Shown: positions 49,187-58,924 of the stretch, piece by piece | How positions within the stretch are numbered: the stretch's first letter is position 1 | How the letters are laid out: each line of letters begins with the position of its first letter | Source: Leucobacter zeae | GTDB taxonomy: Bacteria > Actinomycetota > Actinomycetes > Actinomycetales > Microbacteriaceae | Length of the DNA: 64,000 bases | Direction: 5' to 3' | Assembly: GCF_016758175.1 (NCBI RefSeq) | Contig: NZ_QYAB01000001.1 | Coordinates: 1,777,850 to 1,841,849 of the forward strand | The notes under the pieces: model-generated | The model's database searches: none | What the model was told of the DNA's origin: nothing | The model's input: only the letters and a program-made list of their open reading frames with translations | Program-made: the position numbers and the translations under genes

Positions 49187-49681
49187 TTGCGCACGGGTGT
49201 GCGGATCGGCGTCGACGTCGGCAAGGCCCGCGTCGGCGTCGCCCGCAGCGACGCGCACGGCATGCTCGCGACCCCGGTCGAGACGGTCCCGCGCGATCTC
49301 GACGGAGATGCCGACCTGCATCGGATCGCCGAGATCGTCGCCGAGCTCGACGCGGTGGAGGCCGTCGTCGGTCTGCCGCTGAACCTGCGCGGCGAGCGCA
49401 CCCCCTCGACGGAGGACGCCGAGGCGTTCGCCCGTCGTCTCGCGACACGACTCGCCGCATCCGGCACCGCCGTGCGGCTCGTGGACGAGCGCCTCTCGAC
49501 GGTGTCCGCCCAGGGCCAGCTGCGGCAGGCGGGGAAGAAGACGAAGCAGAGTCGATCCATCATCGACCAGGCCGCTGCGGTGGTCATCCTGCAGCACGCC
49601 CTCGACATCGAGCGCTCGCGCGGCGAGGCTCCCGGCGACGCGGTCGCCCCAGAGACCCCCCGGGAAGGGAACGAACCATGA
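49187..49681 (+). CDS. ruvX: Holliday junction resolvase-like protein RuvX (YqgF)
   Basis: A 164-residue RNase H-like protein: RIGVDVGKARVGVARSDAHG (catalytic Asp), VEAVVGLPLNLRGERTPSTE, VRLVDERLSTVSAQ and DQAAAVVILQ. YqgF is needed for 16S rRNA 5' end processing; junction-resolvase activity is debated. TTG at 49187 is preferred because GAGGG lies 8 nt upstream; GTG at 49199 is an alternative. Its stop overlaps the mltG ATG. Confidence 0.9.
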   Translation: MRTGVRIGVDVGKARVGVARSDAHGMLATPVETVPRDLDGDADLHRIAEIVAELDAVEAVVGLPLNLRGERTPSTEDAEAFARRLATRLAASGTAVRLVDERLSTVSAQGQLRQAGKKTKQSRSIIDQAAAVVILQHALDIERSRGEAPGDAVAPETPREGNEP

Positions 49682-50775
49682 ACGCGAAGCGCCAGCGCGA
49701 AGGCAGGAGCATTCTGAAGCGCGTGCTCATCACGCTCCTCGTGCTCGCCGTGCTCCTCGGCGGGCTCGCCGCAGCGGGAGCCTACCTGTGGTCCCACTTC
49801 GGCGACCGGGTCTCGCTCGCCCTCGGCTGGACGACGAACGACTACGAGGGCGAGGGGCACGGTGAGACCGTCGTCGTGATCACCGAGGGCGAGATCGGCG
49901 AGGACATCGCGAAGTCGCTGGCCGACGCCGGGGTGGTGAAGACCTCGGAGGCGTTCTACGAGCTGCTGCTCCAGCAGAACCCGGCGGTCGAGTTCCTGCC
50001 CGGTTCGTACCGGATGAAGCTCGAGATGAGCTCACAGGCCGCGCTCGACGCCCTGCAGAATCCCGAGAACCGCATGGCGTTCACCGCAATGATCCCCGAG
50101 GGCCTCACCGTCGCGCAGGTCCTCGAACGCACGTCCGCCGGAGCCGATATCCCGCTCGAGGAGCTGCAGGCCGCCGCGGAGGACGTCGCCGCCTACGATC
50201 TGCCGAAGGGCGTCGACAGCCTCGAGGGCTGGCTGTTCCCGGCGACGTACGAGTTCGAGGAGAACACGACGGGCGAGCAGGCCATCGCGCGCATGGTCTC
50301 GGAGCAGAAGGCGGTCCTCGACGAGCAGGGCGTCGCCGAGGCCGACCGGGAACGCGTGCTCAACATCGCCGCGATGGTGCAGCGGGAGGCCGGGCGTCTC
50401 GAGGACTTCGGCAAGGTGTCGCGGGTGATCGCGAACCGGCTCGACGAGGGCATGAAGCTGCAGATGGACTCGACCGCGCAGTACGGGATGGGCGAGCACG
50501 CCGACGGCAGCGTGTGGTCGACCGACGAGGCGCTCGCCGATGACAATCCCTGGAACACCTACGTCCATGAGGGGCTGCCGAAGGGGCCGATCTCGAACCC
50601 GGGACGCGACGCGATCGCTGCCGCGGTCTCTCCCGAGCCGGGGGACTGGCTCTACTTCGTCGCGGTGAACCTGGACACGGGCGAGTCAGCGTTCAGCTCG
50701 TCCCTCGAGGAGCACGACGCCGCGGTGGCGAAGCTCGGCGAGTGGTGCTCCGCGAATCCCGGCAAGGGGTGCTGA
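49678..50775 (+). CDS. mltG: Endolytic murein transglycosylase MltG
   Basis: A 365-residue protein: basic N-terminus, one membrane helix (VLITLLVLAVLLGGLAAAGA, about residues 16-35), a LysM-like region (VVITEGEIGEDIAKSLADAG) and the YceG catalytic domain with LNIAAMVQREAGRLEDFGKV (catalytic Glu in the QRE position) and LPKGPISNPGRDAIAAAVSP. It cuts nascent glycan strands at the membrane. Standard actinobacterial neighbours are alaS-ruvX before and aroE after. Confidence 0.95.
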   Translation: MNAKRQREGRSILKRVLITLLVLAVLLGGLAAAGAYLWSHFGDRVSLALGWTTNDYEGEGHGETVVVITEGEIGEDIAKSLADAGVVKTSEAFYELLLQQNPAVEFLPGSYRMKLEMSSQAALDALQNPENRMAFTAMIPEGLTVAQVLERTSAGADIPLEELQAAAEDVAAYDLPKGVDSLEGWLFPATYEFEENTTGEQAIARMVSEQKAVLDEQGVAEADRERVLNIAAMVQREAGRLEDFGKVSRVIANRLDEGMKLQMDSTAQYGMGEHADGSVWSTDEALADDNPWNTYVHEGLPKGPISNPGRDAIAAAVSPEPGDWLYFVAVNLDTGESAFSSSLEEHDAAVAKLGEWCSANPGKGC

Positions 50776-51668
50776 TGGCCGGAGCGGGCGCGGGCGGCTT
50801 CAGCGCAGCGGACGGGGTGCTCCGCGAGCGCCTCGCGGTGCTCGGGTCGCCGATCGCGCACTCGAAGTCGCCCGCCGTGCACACCGCCGCGTACGCCGAG
50901 CTCGGCCTCGACTGGGCCTACGATCGCACCGAGTTGCAGGCAGAGGAGCTCGAGGAGTATCTGGCGTCCCGCGACGCGGCGTGGCGCGGGTTCTCGCTCA
51001 CGATGCCGCTCAAGGAAGCCGCCCATCGTCTCGCCGCGGTGCTCGACCCCGTCGCCGCCGAGAGCGGCGTCGTGAACACGCTGCTGCGCATTGCGAGCGG
51101 TGTCGACGGCGCACCGCGTTGGGCGGGATTCAACACGGACGTCCCCGGACTCGCCGCTGCGATCGGCGCCGCCGGTCTCGACCCGGCGCGCACCGTCGTG
51201 CTCGGCGCGGGCGCGACCGCGGTGTCCGCGCTCCTCGCGGCGCGCCGACTCGGCGCACGGAGCGTCACGATCGCCGCCAGGAGGCCTGCGGCGGCCGAGC
51301 TGCTCGTCGAACGCTTCGACGGCACGGAGGAGCCCGGGGGGTCCCCGCTCCGGGTGCTCGCGCGCGGACTCACGGAGCCGCTCCCCGCAGACACGACGCT
51401 CGTGGTCTCGACGCTCCCGGGGCCCGCCGGCGGCGATCTTCCGCTGACGGCGGGGATGGGCGGCGCACCGCTCTTCGATGTCGCCTACGATCCCTGGCCC
51501 TCGCCGCTCGCCGAGCGCTGGCGGGATGCGGGCGGCGCGGCGCATCCTGGCACCGACATGCTCGTCGAGCAGGCGCTGCTACAGGTGCGGATCTTCCGCG
51601 GCGGGGATCCCGGGATCCCGCTGCCCGAGGAGCCGACGGTGCTCGCCTCGATGCGCGCGGCGGTCTGA
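50775..51668 (+). CDS. aroE: Shikimate dehydrogenase
   Basis: A 297-residue enzyme reducing 3-dehydroshikimate with NADPH. The substrate-binding region [16 protein letters not shown], the catalytic Lys in [15 protein letters not shown], Asp in GFNTDVPGL and the Rossmann motif [12 protein letters not shown] are all present. ATG overlaps the mltG stop by one base (TGATG). Confidence 0.93.
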   Translation: MAGAGAGGFSAADGVLRERLAVLGSPIAHSKSPAVHTAAYAELGLDWAYDRTELQAEELEEYLASRDAAWRGFSLTMPLKEAAHRLAAVLDPVAAESGVVNTLLRIASGVDGAPRWAGFNTDVPGLAAAIGAAGLDPARTVVLGAGATAVSALLAARRLGARSVTIAARRPAAAELLVERFDGTEEPGGSPLRVLARGLTEPLPADTTLVVSTLPGPAGGDLPLTAGMGGAPLFDVAYDPWPSPLAERWRDAGGAAHPGTDMLVEQALLQVRIFRGGDPGIPLPEEPTVLASMRAAV

Positions 51669-51759
51669 ACCCGACGCCTGGCGCCCCCGACGCAGGGGGA
51701 GCGGTCGCCGAACGCGCGTCGCGCGCGAACGGACTCCCGCGTATGGGAGGATAGAAGGT

Positions 51760-52956
51760 ATGCTGCGTTGGCTCACCGCCGGAGAATCTCACGGCCCCGA
51801 ACTCATTGCCGTCCTCGAGGGGCTGCCCGCCGGGGTCCCCGTCTCGCTCGATGGGATCCGCGAGGATCTCGCGCGCCGCAAGCTCGGCTACGGCCGCGGC
51901 TCGCGCATGAAGTTCGAGCAGGATGAGCTCCACCTCTCGGGCGGCGTCGTGCAGGGCGTCTCCATCGGCGGCCCCGTCGCGATCCGCGTCGGCAACACCG
52001 AGTGGCCCAAGTGGACCGAGGTGATGTCGGCGGAGAAGACCGAGCTCTCGGAGAAGTCGCGCGGGCGCGGCGCGGCGCTGACCCGACCCCGCCCGGGACA
52101 CGCCGACCTCGTCGGAATGCAGAAGTACGGTTTCGACGAGGCGCGGCCGGTGCTCGAACGCGCGAGCGCCCGCGAGACCGCCGCCAGAGTCGCGCTCGGC
52201 GCGGTCGCGCGCGCGTTCCTCGCCGAGCTCGGCATCTCGCTCGTGAGCCACACGATCTCGATGGGCGACGTCGCGGTGCCCGAGGGCTCGCCGCTGCCGC
52301 GGCCCGAGCACGTCGCCGCTCTCGACGCGGACCCGCTGCGGTGCTTCGACGCCGAGACGAGCGCGCGCATGGTCGCCGAGGTCGACGACACCAAGAAGTC
52401 GGGTGACACGCTCGGCGGCGTCGTCGAGGTCCTCGCCTATGGACTGCCGCCCGGGCTCGGATCCTACGTGCACTGGGACCGCCGGCTCGACTCGCGCCTC
52501 GCCGGAGCCCTCATGGGGATCCAGGCGATCAAGGGCGTCGAGGTGGGCGACGGCTTCGAGACCACCCGCAGGCGCGGCTCGGTCGCGCACGACGAGCTCC
52601 GCATCGACGGCGGGCGCATCGCGCGCGATACCGGCCGTGCCGGCGGGATCGAGGGCGGGATGACGACCGGCCAGGTGCTGCGCGTACGCGCGGGGATGAA
52701 GCCCATCGCGACCGTGCCGCATGCGCTGCCGACCATCGACGTGGCGACCGGCGAGGACGCGAAGGCGCACCACCAGCGCAGTGACGTCACTGCGGTCCCC
52801 GCGGCCGGAGTGGTCGCCGAGGCGATGGTCGCACTCGTGCTCGCCGACGCCGTGACCGAGAAGTTCGGCGGCGACAGCGTGGCAGAGACCCGCCGGAACC
52901 TCGAGGCGTACGTGTCGGCGATCCCCGAGCGGCTGGCGACCGTCGTCGAGTCGTGA
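51760..52956 (+). CDS. aroC: Chorismate synthase
   Basis: A 398-residue FMN-dependent enzyme with family signatures [18 protein letters not shown] (about residues 8-25), [40 protein letters not shown] and the C-terminal [20 protein letters not shown]. It makes chorismate from EPSP. ATG at 51760 lies 92 nt after aroE, with a GAAGG site upstream. Confidence 0.96.
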   Translation: MLRWLTAGESHGPELIAVLEGLPAGVPVSLDGIREDLARRKLGYGRGSRMKFEQDELHLSGGVVQGVSIGGPVAIRVGNTEWPKWTEVMSAEKTELSEKSRGRGAALTRPRPGHADLVGMQKYGFDEARPVLERASARETAARVALGAVARAFLAELGISLVSHTISMGDVAVPEGSPLPRPEHVAALDADPLRCFDAETSARMVAEVDDTKKSGDTLGGVVEVLAYGLPPGLGSYVHWDRRLDSRLAGALMGIQAIKGVEVGDGFETTRRRGSVAHDELRIDGGRIARDTGRAGGIEGGMTTGQVLRVRAGMKPIATVPHALPTIDVATGEDAKAHHQRSDVTAVPAAGVVAEAMVALVLADAVTEKFGGDSVAETRRNLEAYVSAIPERLATVVES

Positions 52957-52969
52957 GCGGGGTTTCGTC

Positions 52970-53665
52970 GTGAGCGGGCAGCGGCGGGCCGGTCGCGCCG
53001 CCGGGCCCCCGGTGCAGCGCCCGAAGCCGTCACCGCCGACGACCCCTGCACTGCAGCAGCCCCCGACGGGATCGGTCGAGGTTCCGGAGCCTCCCAAGCC
53101 TGGTCGCCGCAGCCGCGGATCCCGCCGGCGTCGGCGGGGACCCCGTCTGCCCGACCGCGCGATCGTCTTCGTCGGCCCCATGGCCGCGGGCAAGACGAGT
53201 CTCGGCAAGCGCGTCTCGCGCGAGCTCGGCGTGCCGTTCATCGACACCGACGCCGTCATCGTGCGCCGTCACGGCCCGATCACGGAGATCTTCGCGCGTC
53301 GCGGCGAGGAGGAGTTCCGCAGGATCGAGGCCGAGGTCATCGCCGAGGAGCTCGCGGTGCCGGGCGGTCGCGTCGTCGCGCTCGGCGGCGGCGCCGTCAT
53401 CACTGAGCGCACCCGCGCACTGCTCGCGCAGTACCCGGTCGTGCTGCTCATGACGACGCAGGAGGCCGTGCTGCGCACCGCGAACCTCTCGCGCCGCCCG
53501 TTGCTGCGGGACGATCCCCAGGCCTGGGGACGCATCCTCGAGGAACGCAGACCGTTCTACGAGGAGGTCGCGGACGTGACCTACCGCACGGACCGCGCCA
53601 CGAAGGAGCAGCTCGCCCGCCGCGTCGCGCAGTGGGCGCGCAGCTTCCGCAAGGAACCCCGTTGA
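52970..53665 (+). CDS. aroK: Shikimate kinase with an N-terminal extension
   Basis: A 231-residue protein. The kinase core (about residues 62-228) has Walker A GPMAAGKTSLGKR, the shikimate-binding FIDTDAVIVRRHG, the GGGAVITE motif, and the lid RRPLLRDDP. The first ~60 residues are a Pro/Arg/Gln-rich low-complexity extension absent from typical 165-175-residue AroK proteins. Start GTG at 52970; GTG at 53011 would shorten the extension. Confidence 0.93.
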   Translation: MSGQRRAGRAAGPPVQRPKPSPPTTPALQQPPTGSVEVPEPPKPGRRSRGSRRRRRGPRLPDRAIVFVGPMAAGKTSLGKRVSRELGVPFIDTDAVIVRRHGPITEIFARRGEEEFRRIEAEVIAEELAVPGGRVVALGGGAVITERTRALLAQYPVVLLMTTQEAVLRTANLSRRPLLRDDPQAWGRILEERRPFYEEVADVTYRTDRATKEQLARRVAQWARSFRKEPR

Positions 53666-53691
53666 ACGAACCCCATGTGAAGGGACCCCAG

Positions 53692-54834
53692 TTGACCGAG
53701 AGCACTCCCGAGCGCACACCCGCCGCGGCAGCAGCCACCGGCGCGTCCTCCGCAGACTCCGCTGTCACCACGATCGATGTGACGGGCGAGTCGGCCTACT
53801 CCGTCACAGTCGGCAGGGATCTGCTCGGCCGCGTGCCCGAGGCCCTCGGCGATCGCGTCTCGAAGGTGCTCATCGTGCACACCCCGACCGTCGGCAAGAT
53901 CGCCTCCGATCTGCGGGAGTCCCTCCAGGAGCGGTACGCACAGGTGCTGCTGGCCGAGGTCCCGGACGCGGAGTCGGCGAAGCGGGTCGAGGTCGCTGCG
54001 TTCTGCTGGCAGATCATGGGGCAGGCGGACTTCACTCGTACGGACGCCGTCATCGGCCTCGGCGGCGGCGCGCTGACCGACCTCGCCGGGTTCGTCGCCG
54101 CGACCTGGCTCCGCGGCGTGCGCCTCGTCACGATCCCGACGAGCGTGCTCGGCATGGTCGATGCCGCGGTCGGCGGCAAGAACGGGATCAACACGACCGA
54201 GGGCAAGAACCTCGTGGGTACGTTCTACGCCCCCGCCGCCGTGATCTGCGACCTGCGGCTCGCCGAGACGCTGCCGAAGAACGAGGTCCTCGCCGGCTTC
54301 GCCGAGATCGCCAAGTGCGGCTTCATCGCCGAGCCCGAGATCCTCGATCTGCTCGAGGCGGACGTGGACCGGGCGACCGACCCGACGACGCCCGAGTTCC
54401 AGCGGGTCGTCGAGCTCGCGATCGGGGTCAAGGCGCGCGTGGTGTCCGAGGACTTCCGCGAGGGCGGCCTCCGCGAGATCCTGAACTACGGCCACACCCT
54501 CGGCCACGCGATCGAGCACGCCGAGCGGTACCAGTGGCGCCACGGCGTGGCGATCTCGATCGGCATGATGTTCGCGGCCGAGCTCGGCCGCATGGCGGGT
54601 TCGCTCTCGGACGCTGCGGTCGACCGGCACCGCCGGGTCCTCTCCTCACTGACCCTGCCCCTCTCGTACCCCGCCGGACGGTGGCAGGGGCTCCTGGCGG
54701 CGATGCAGCGGGACAAGAAGGCGCGCGCCGGCATGCTTCGGTTCATCGTGCTCGACGACATCGCCAAGCCCCGTGTGCTGGCGGGCGTCGACGAGTCCGT
54801 GCTGCAGTTCGCCTACCAGGAGATCGCGAACTAG
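53692..54834 (+). CDS. aroB: 3-dehydroquinate synthase
   Basis: A 380-residue NAD- and zinc-dependent enzyme of the shikimate pathway: GLGGGALTDLAGFVAATWLR, VTIPTSVLGMVDAAVGGKNG, FAEIAKCGFI and the zinc-binding YGHTLGHAIEHAERYQWRHG. The N-terminus is uncertain. TTG at 53692 with GAAGGGA upstream is chosen; TTG at 53662, overlapping the aroK stop, sits behind a near-copy of the same ribosome site, and GTG at 53677 is also in frame. Its stop overlaps the stop of the convergent gene (CTAG). Confidence 0.93.
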   Translation: MTESTPERTPAAAAATGASSADSAVTTIDVTGESAYSVTVGRDLLGRVPEALGDRVSKVLIVHTPTVGKIASDLRESLQERYAQVLLAEVPDAESAKRVEVAAFCWQIMGQADFTRTDAVIGLGGGALTDLAGFVAATWLRGVRLVTIPTSVLGMVDAAVGGKNGINTTEGKNLVGTFYAPAAVICDLRLAETLPKNEVLAGFAEIAKCGFIAEPEILDLLEADVDRATDPTTPEFQRVVELAIGVKARVVSEDFREGGLREILNYGHTLGHAIEHAERYQWRHGVAISIGMMFAAELGRMAGSLSDAAVDRHRRVLSSLTLPLSYPAGRWQGLLAAMQRDKKARAGMLRFIVLDDIAKPRVLAGVDESVLQFAYQEIAN

Positions 54835-55373
54835 TCCGGGATCGCCACGGCGAGCAGTGCGACGCCCGGAACCGTGACCGAGGCTGCCGCCAGGACGGCG
54901 ACCCCCGGCAGGAACGGCATGCCGCGCAGTCTGACGGGGACGGCCGCGAGGTAGACGGTGATCGGGATCAGGCAGAACAGCACGCCCGAGAATCGGCCCG
55001 TCCAGGTGGCGTGCGACAGTTCGCCCGCTCCGACGACTTCGACCGAACCGATGGCAAGCGATGTCGCGTACGCGGTTCCGCCCGCGATGAGCCCGACCGC
55101 GGCGAGCACGACGCCCGGCACCAACCACTTCCCGCAGCCGAGCGGAGCGCCGGCGGTCAGGACGGACAGCGCCGAGGCTCCGAGGAGCATGAGCATCTGA
55201 CGGACCCCGAACCCGTACTCGGGAGCACTGGCCTCGTGCCCGAATTCGACGAGCAGCCCTCCCATGATCTGCCATGCGGCGAGCGTCGCCGCCGCACCGA
55301 GTACTCTGACGGCGAGAATCGTCACAGAACCGCGTCCCTCGCCGCGTACATCCGGGGTTCTCCGCATCAGCAT
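54831..55373 (-). CDS. Hypothetical four-helix membrane protein
   Basis: A 180-residue protein with four hydrophobic segments (VTILAVRVLGAAATLAAWQI; MLMLLGASALSVLTAG; WLVPGVVLAAVGLIAGG; VLFCLIPITVYLAAVP...VAVLAAASV). No family was recognised. It is 40 nt downstream of the AAA+ gene on the same strand and may be co-transcribed with it. It shares its last four bases with aroB. ATG at 55373, or the one two codons later. Confidence 0.65.
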   Translation of the reverse strand: MLMRRTPDVRGEGRGSVTILAVRVLGAAATLAAWQIMGGLLVEFGHEASAPEYGFGVRQMLMLLGASALSVLTAGAPLGCGKWLVPGVVLAAVGLIAGGTAYATSLAIGSVEVVGAGELSHATWTGRFSGVLFCLIPITVYLAAVPVRLRGMPFLPGVAVLAAASVTVPGVALLAVAIPD

Positions 55374-55413
55374 CGGTCCAGTGCGGCGTCGGTCTGTGTC
55401 AGCATCGGCGGCA

Positions 55414-56916
55414 TCAGCCGATCCGGAATCCCTGCCCCTCGAGGATCAGGCCGAGCACCCGGCGATCCTCGCGATGCATCACGCCCTCGACGAATCGGCC
55501 GAGCGCGCGCTCCAGCGTGACCGCGCCGGCGCTCCCCGCAGCCTTCTGCAGGATCGCGACGAGTGTGCGCGGCGCGATCACCGACTCCTCGAGGCCGGGC
55601 CGGCCGTCGATCTCGCGCTCCGTGCTGACGAACTCGGCGAACCCTTCGCCGTGGGAGCCGGCGAATACCTGCTGGCTGATGAACGCCGCACGGACCGCGC
55701 GCATCAGCTCGCCCGGGCCGATCGCGGCGGGCAGGCGGCCGTGCGGGTCGGCGATCGCGGCGACGGCGAGCAACCCGTTCTCGGCGGGGAACTCCTCGTA
55801 CCGCCGGCCGGCGTCGGGGTAGTGCACCCGGTAGCCGTTGGCCCCGAAGCGGTTGATCAGCTCGGCGCTCAGCCGGTCGAGGCCCCGGTAACGGTGCGGA
55901 GTCTGCTCGTTGGCGGTCGCGATGATCGCGAAGCCCTCCGCGATCGTGACCACGCGCCCCGCGTCCTCCTGCACTCCGAGCGTGTCGCCCGGCCGCAGCT
56001 GCAGGATGCGGTTCAGCCGCTTCAGGAACTCGGGGGGCATCGCGTTCACCTCGTCGAGGATCACCGGCCGTCCCTCGGCCATGGCGCGCAGCAGGGGGCC
56101 GGGCACGAACGCGCTCACGGTGGCACCCGCCTCCGCCCGGAGCTCGTGCGACCCGATGAGCTGCGCGCTCGTGATGTCCCCGTAGCCCGAGACGAGCTCC
56201 GGCTCCAGACCGGCGCCGTGTCGGGACAGGTACTCGGCGAGCGCCGTCTTCGCGCCTCCCGTCTCGCCGACGAGCAGCACCGGGTCGCCGCGCAGGATCG
56301 CGGGCAGCGCCTCGGCGATGATCCCGCGCATCTGCGCGGTCAGCAGCAACCCATCGCGCAGCTGACGCCTGGCCTCGCGGATGCGCATGGTTCCCAGTGC
56401 CTCGATGACTCCGTCGCGGACCGTCGCGTCCGTGACGCGCTCGCGCCATGCCGCTTCCGAGCTCATCGTGTCCGTGGCGACGGCGGCGCGGGCGGACCGT
56501 CGCAACCGCGCAGCCGCGGCGGCTTCGCCGCGCGTGAGATCGCGGTCGCCCGCGGCCGCGCGCGCCACGATCGCATCCGCCGCGGCATCTGACGCCTCGG
56601 CGTCCTTGCGCTCGCGCCGCGCCGCGAGCGCAAGGCGCAGCGTGCGCGCCCGGAGCTCGAGCGCACGCCGCACCGCGACGCCGGATTCCGGGTCCGTCGC
56701 GATCTCGTCGAGCCGCGCGTCGAGGTGCGCGAGGTCGGCCGCATGATCGTGTCCGACCGTCCCGGCCTCGGCCGTTCCGTCGGTCTCGGCCGAGCCGAGG
56801 CCGCGAACCCGTTCGGCGATCCGGGCGTCCGCTGCGATGGCTCGGAGCACCCGTCTGCGCTCGCGACCGAGCTGCTCGGCTTCGGAGACCGCGGGCGACG
56901 CATCGAAAGGCAGCAT
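55414..56916 (-). CDS. MoxR/AAA_5-type AAA+ ATPase of an ATPase/VWA module
   Basis: A 500-residue protein. The first ~190 residues are charged, helical and probably coiled-coil. The AAA+ core has Walker A LLVGETGGAKTALAE (about residue 216), Walker B RPVILDEVNAMPPEFLKRLN (about 287), sensor 1 FAIIATANEQTP and arginine finger SAELINRFGANG, the pattern of dynein-related (AAA_5), MoxR-like ATPases. Such ATPases work with VWA-domain partners to insert metals or remodel targets (CobS/CobT, NorQ/NorD, MoxR systems). It diverges from the VWA gene across 58 bp. The function here is unknown. Confidence 0.85.
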   Translation of the reverse strand: MLPFDASPAVSEAEQLGRERRRVLRAIAADARIAERVRGLGSAETDGTAEAGTVGHDHAADLAHLDARLDEIATDPESGVAVRRALELRARTLRLALAARRERKDAEASDAAADAIVARAAAGDRDLTRGEAAAAARLRRSARAAVATDTMSSEAAWRERVTDATVRDGVIEALGTMRIREARRQLRDGLLLTAQMRGIIAEALPAILRGDPVLLVGETGGAKTALAEYLSRHGAGLEPELVSGYGDITSAQLIGSHELRAEAGATVSAFVPGPLLRAMAEGRPVILDEVNAMPPEFLKRLNRILQLRPGDTLGVQEDAGRVVTIAEGFAIIATANEQTPHRYRGLDRLSAELINRFGANGYRVHYPDAGRRYEEFPAENGLLAVAAIADPHGRLPAAIGPGELMRAVRAAFISQQVFAGSHGEGFAEFVSTEREIDGRPGLEESVIAPRTLVAILQKAAGSAGAVTLERALGRFVEGVMHREDRRVLGLILEGQGFRIG

Positions 56917-56974
56917 GCCGTCACGCTATCACCGCTCGTGGGGTCGGCCCGACGCCGACGGATAGTGTGGGGGC
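56917..56974. promoter_or_regulatory. Compact divergent promoter region of the AAA+/VWA module
   Basis: Only 58 bp separate the two start codons. TAGTGT at about 56962-56967 (plus) and TAGCGT at 56923-56928 (minus) are -10-like and would give nearly leaderless messages in both directions. Shared regulation is likely. Confidence 0.45.
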
Positions 56975-58924
56975 ATGTCTGCGTCCGCGTCCTCCGCTGC
57001 ACGGCTCGAGGCCGTCGCGGCCCTCCTCGGGATCCCCATCGAGGTCACCGACGGCGCAGAGTGGGAGGTGACCGACGGACGCCTGCGCGTCGGCCTCGGA
57101 TGGTACGCCGTTCGCGGCCACGGCCCGGCGGAGGCAGAGGCGCTCGCGCTCCTGCAGCTGTGGGAGACCGTGCGCGCGGATCGAGCGGCACCGGATCGTG
57201 AGCGCCGCCGCAGATCGATCGCGACGCTCAGGCCCGAGCTCGACCCGCTGCTCGAGGCCGTCGCGCGCGTGCAGGCCTCGGCGGAGCTGATCGAGGCCAT
57301 GCCCGGGATGCGCACGGCCCTCGTCGCTGCGATCCGGCGCAGCATCCCCGATGATCTGAGCAGCTGGCAGCGCCACCTGCAGTGGGTCGGAGCGCTCATG
57401 CGCGCGGGGATCGCCGCCGCCGCAGGGGCAGGACCGTGGACCGACCCGGGGGTGTCGGCGTCCGAGGCCGCGGTCTTCGGGCTCGATCCCGCGGTGCTCG
57501 ACGAGTGGGCCGGGCTCGGGCGGATGGATGCTCAGCGGATCCCGGATCCGACGCACGAGCCGCTTCGGCGGGTGCTGATCCCGGATCCGTCGCGCACGCC
57601 GCTCCGCAGGTTCGAGCGCGCGCTCGCTCTGCTGCTGCCTCCGTACGAGCGCCTGCTGCGTCTCGACGCCGAGACGCGCGGCTGGTCGGGCGGCGATGGG
57701 GCGCGGGACGGAGTCGACGGGGGCGACGGTGCGTCGGACGGAGGCGAGTTCGGCGAATCGGCTCCGGGCGCGAGCGGCGCCGACCCCGATGCCGGCGACG
57801 CCGAGGGAGCGGGGGAGTCCGCGACGGCCGAGTCCGAGCGGGACGCGGCCCGGAAGGGCGAGGGGCGTCAGACCGCGGAGGGGGCGGACCTGTTCGCGGC
57901 CGAGCAGGCGGGCTTCGTGAGCACGATTCTCGCGACGCCGATGCCGAGCGACGGTGCGGTGTTCGCGGCGCTGCTCGACGCGCTCCCGGATGCACTGGCT
58001 GCGGCGGATCGCGACCGGGACGGCGCGCCGGCGGCGCAGGGGGCGCACGCCGCACCGGGTGACGGCGGAGCGACCGCGATCACCGAGTACCGCGCGCGAG
58101 CCGACGATCTCGCCGACGCGATCGAGCGGATGCGCGACGTGTGGTCCCGCGTCATCGCGGAGCGCGTCGGCACCCGTGCGGCGCTCAGCCGCGACGCCCG
58201 TCCCGAGGGGGAGTCGCTTGCGACGGAGCGGCTCGCGGGCGCGGTCGCCGAAGCGCGTGCGGGGGTGCGACGGCCCGCGGCGTTCCGGGAGCGCGTGCAC
58301 CGTCGCCGGCGGACTCGGAGGGCCGGCAGCACCGACTACGTGCTGCTGGTCGACCGCTCCGCCTCCATGAGCGGCCCGGCGGCAGAGGCAGCCGCAGACG
58401 CGATGCTCATCATGATCGAGGCGCTGGCAGGGGTGGAACGCGACATCCTGCACGCGGAGCGCGCGGGCGGCGTCGATCTCGAGCTCGACATCCGCACCGC
58501 CCTGATCGTCTTCGACGCTGAGGCCCACGTGGTGAAGCCGTTATCGCACGGGCTCGATGACGCCGCGCGACGCGCGGTGCACTCCGCGATCCGCTCGCCG
58601 CGCGGGTCCACCAACGATGCGGCCGCATTGCGGGCCGCGGGAGCACAGCTGGGCGTTGGCGCTTCGGCGTCGGAGGCGCGCACCGCGCCCGACGGGTTGC
58701 AGCGCCGCCGTATCGCGATCCTCGTCGGTGACGGAGGGACGAGCGATCCGCTGGCGGCAGCCGTGGAATTGCGGCGACTGCGCGATGCCGGCGTCGCGGT
58801 CCACGGGATCGGGATCGGCGACGACGACATCGTCGCGCGTTACGCGCCGAGCGGGCGGCGTCTGGACGATCCGCGCGGACTCGCCGAGACATTGCGAGAG
58901 CTCGTCGCCGATGAGCTACCGTGA
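56975..58924 (+). CDS. VWA domain protein of the AAA+/VWA module
   Basis: A 649-residue protein. The N-terminal ~220 residues are helical and CobT-like in appearance (GLGWYAVRGHGPAEAEALAL; RPELDPLLEAVARVQASAEL). An acidic/Gly-rich low-complexity stretch covers about 240-310. A basic linker precedes the C-terminal VWA domain, whose MIDAS reads LLVDRSASMSGPAAEAAADA (DxSxS, about residue 458); GSTNDAAALRAAGA gives the metal-binding Thr, and VGDGGTSDPLAA the Asp. It very likely partners the divergent AAA+ ATPase. Its stop overlaps the next GTG. Confidence 0.85.
   Translation: MSASASSAARLEAVAALLGIPIEVTDGAEWEVTDGRLRVGLGWYAVRGHGPAEAEALALLQLWETVRADRAAPDRERRRRSIATLRPELDPLLEAVARVQASAELIEAMPGMRTALVAAIRRSIPDDLSSWQRHLQWVGALMRAGIAAAAGAGPWTDPGVSASEAAVFGLDPAVLDEWAGLGRMDAQRIPDPTHEPLRRVLIPDPSRTPLRRFERALALLLPPYERLLRLDAETRGWSGGDGARDGVDGGDGASDGGEFGESAPGASGADPDAGDAEGAGESATAESERDAARKGEGRQTAEGADLFAAEQAGFVSTILATPMPSDGAVFAALLDALPDALAAADRDRDGAPAAQGAHAAPGDGGATAITEYRARADDLADAIERMRDVWSRVIAERVGTRAALSRDARPEGESLATERLAGAVAEARAGVRRPAAFRERVHRRRRTRRAGSTDYVLLVDRSASMSGPAAEAAADAMLIMIEALAGVERDILHAERAGGVDLELDIRTALIVFDAEAHVVKPLSHGLDDAARRAVHSAIRSPRGSTNDAAALRAAGAQLGVGASASEARTAPDGLQRRRIAILVGDGGTSDPLAAAVELRRLRDAGVAVHGIGIGDDDIVARYAPSGRRLDDPRGLAETLRELVADELP

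Noticed and set aside
46456-49860. A 1134-codon minus-strand frame opposite alaS
   Set aside because: It mirrors alaS and ruvX codons, is rich in Arg/His/Asp/Gly, and has no recognisable domain.
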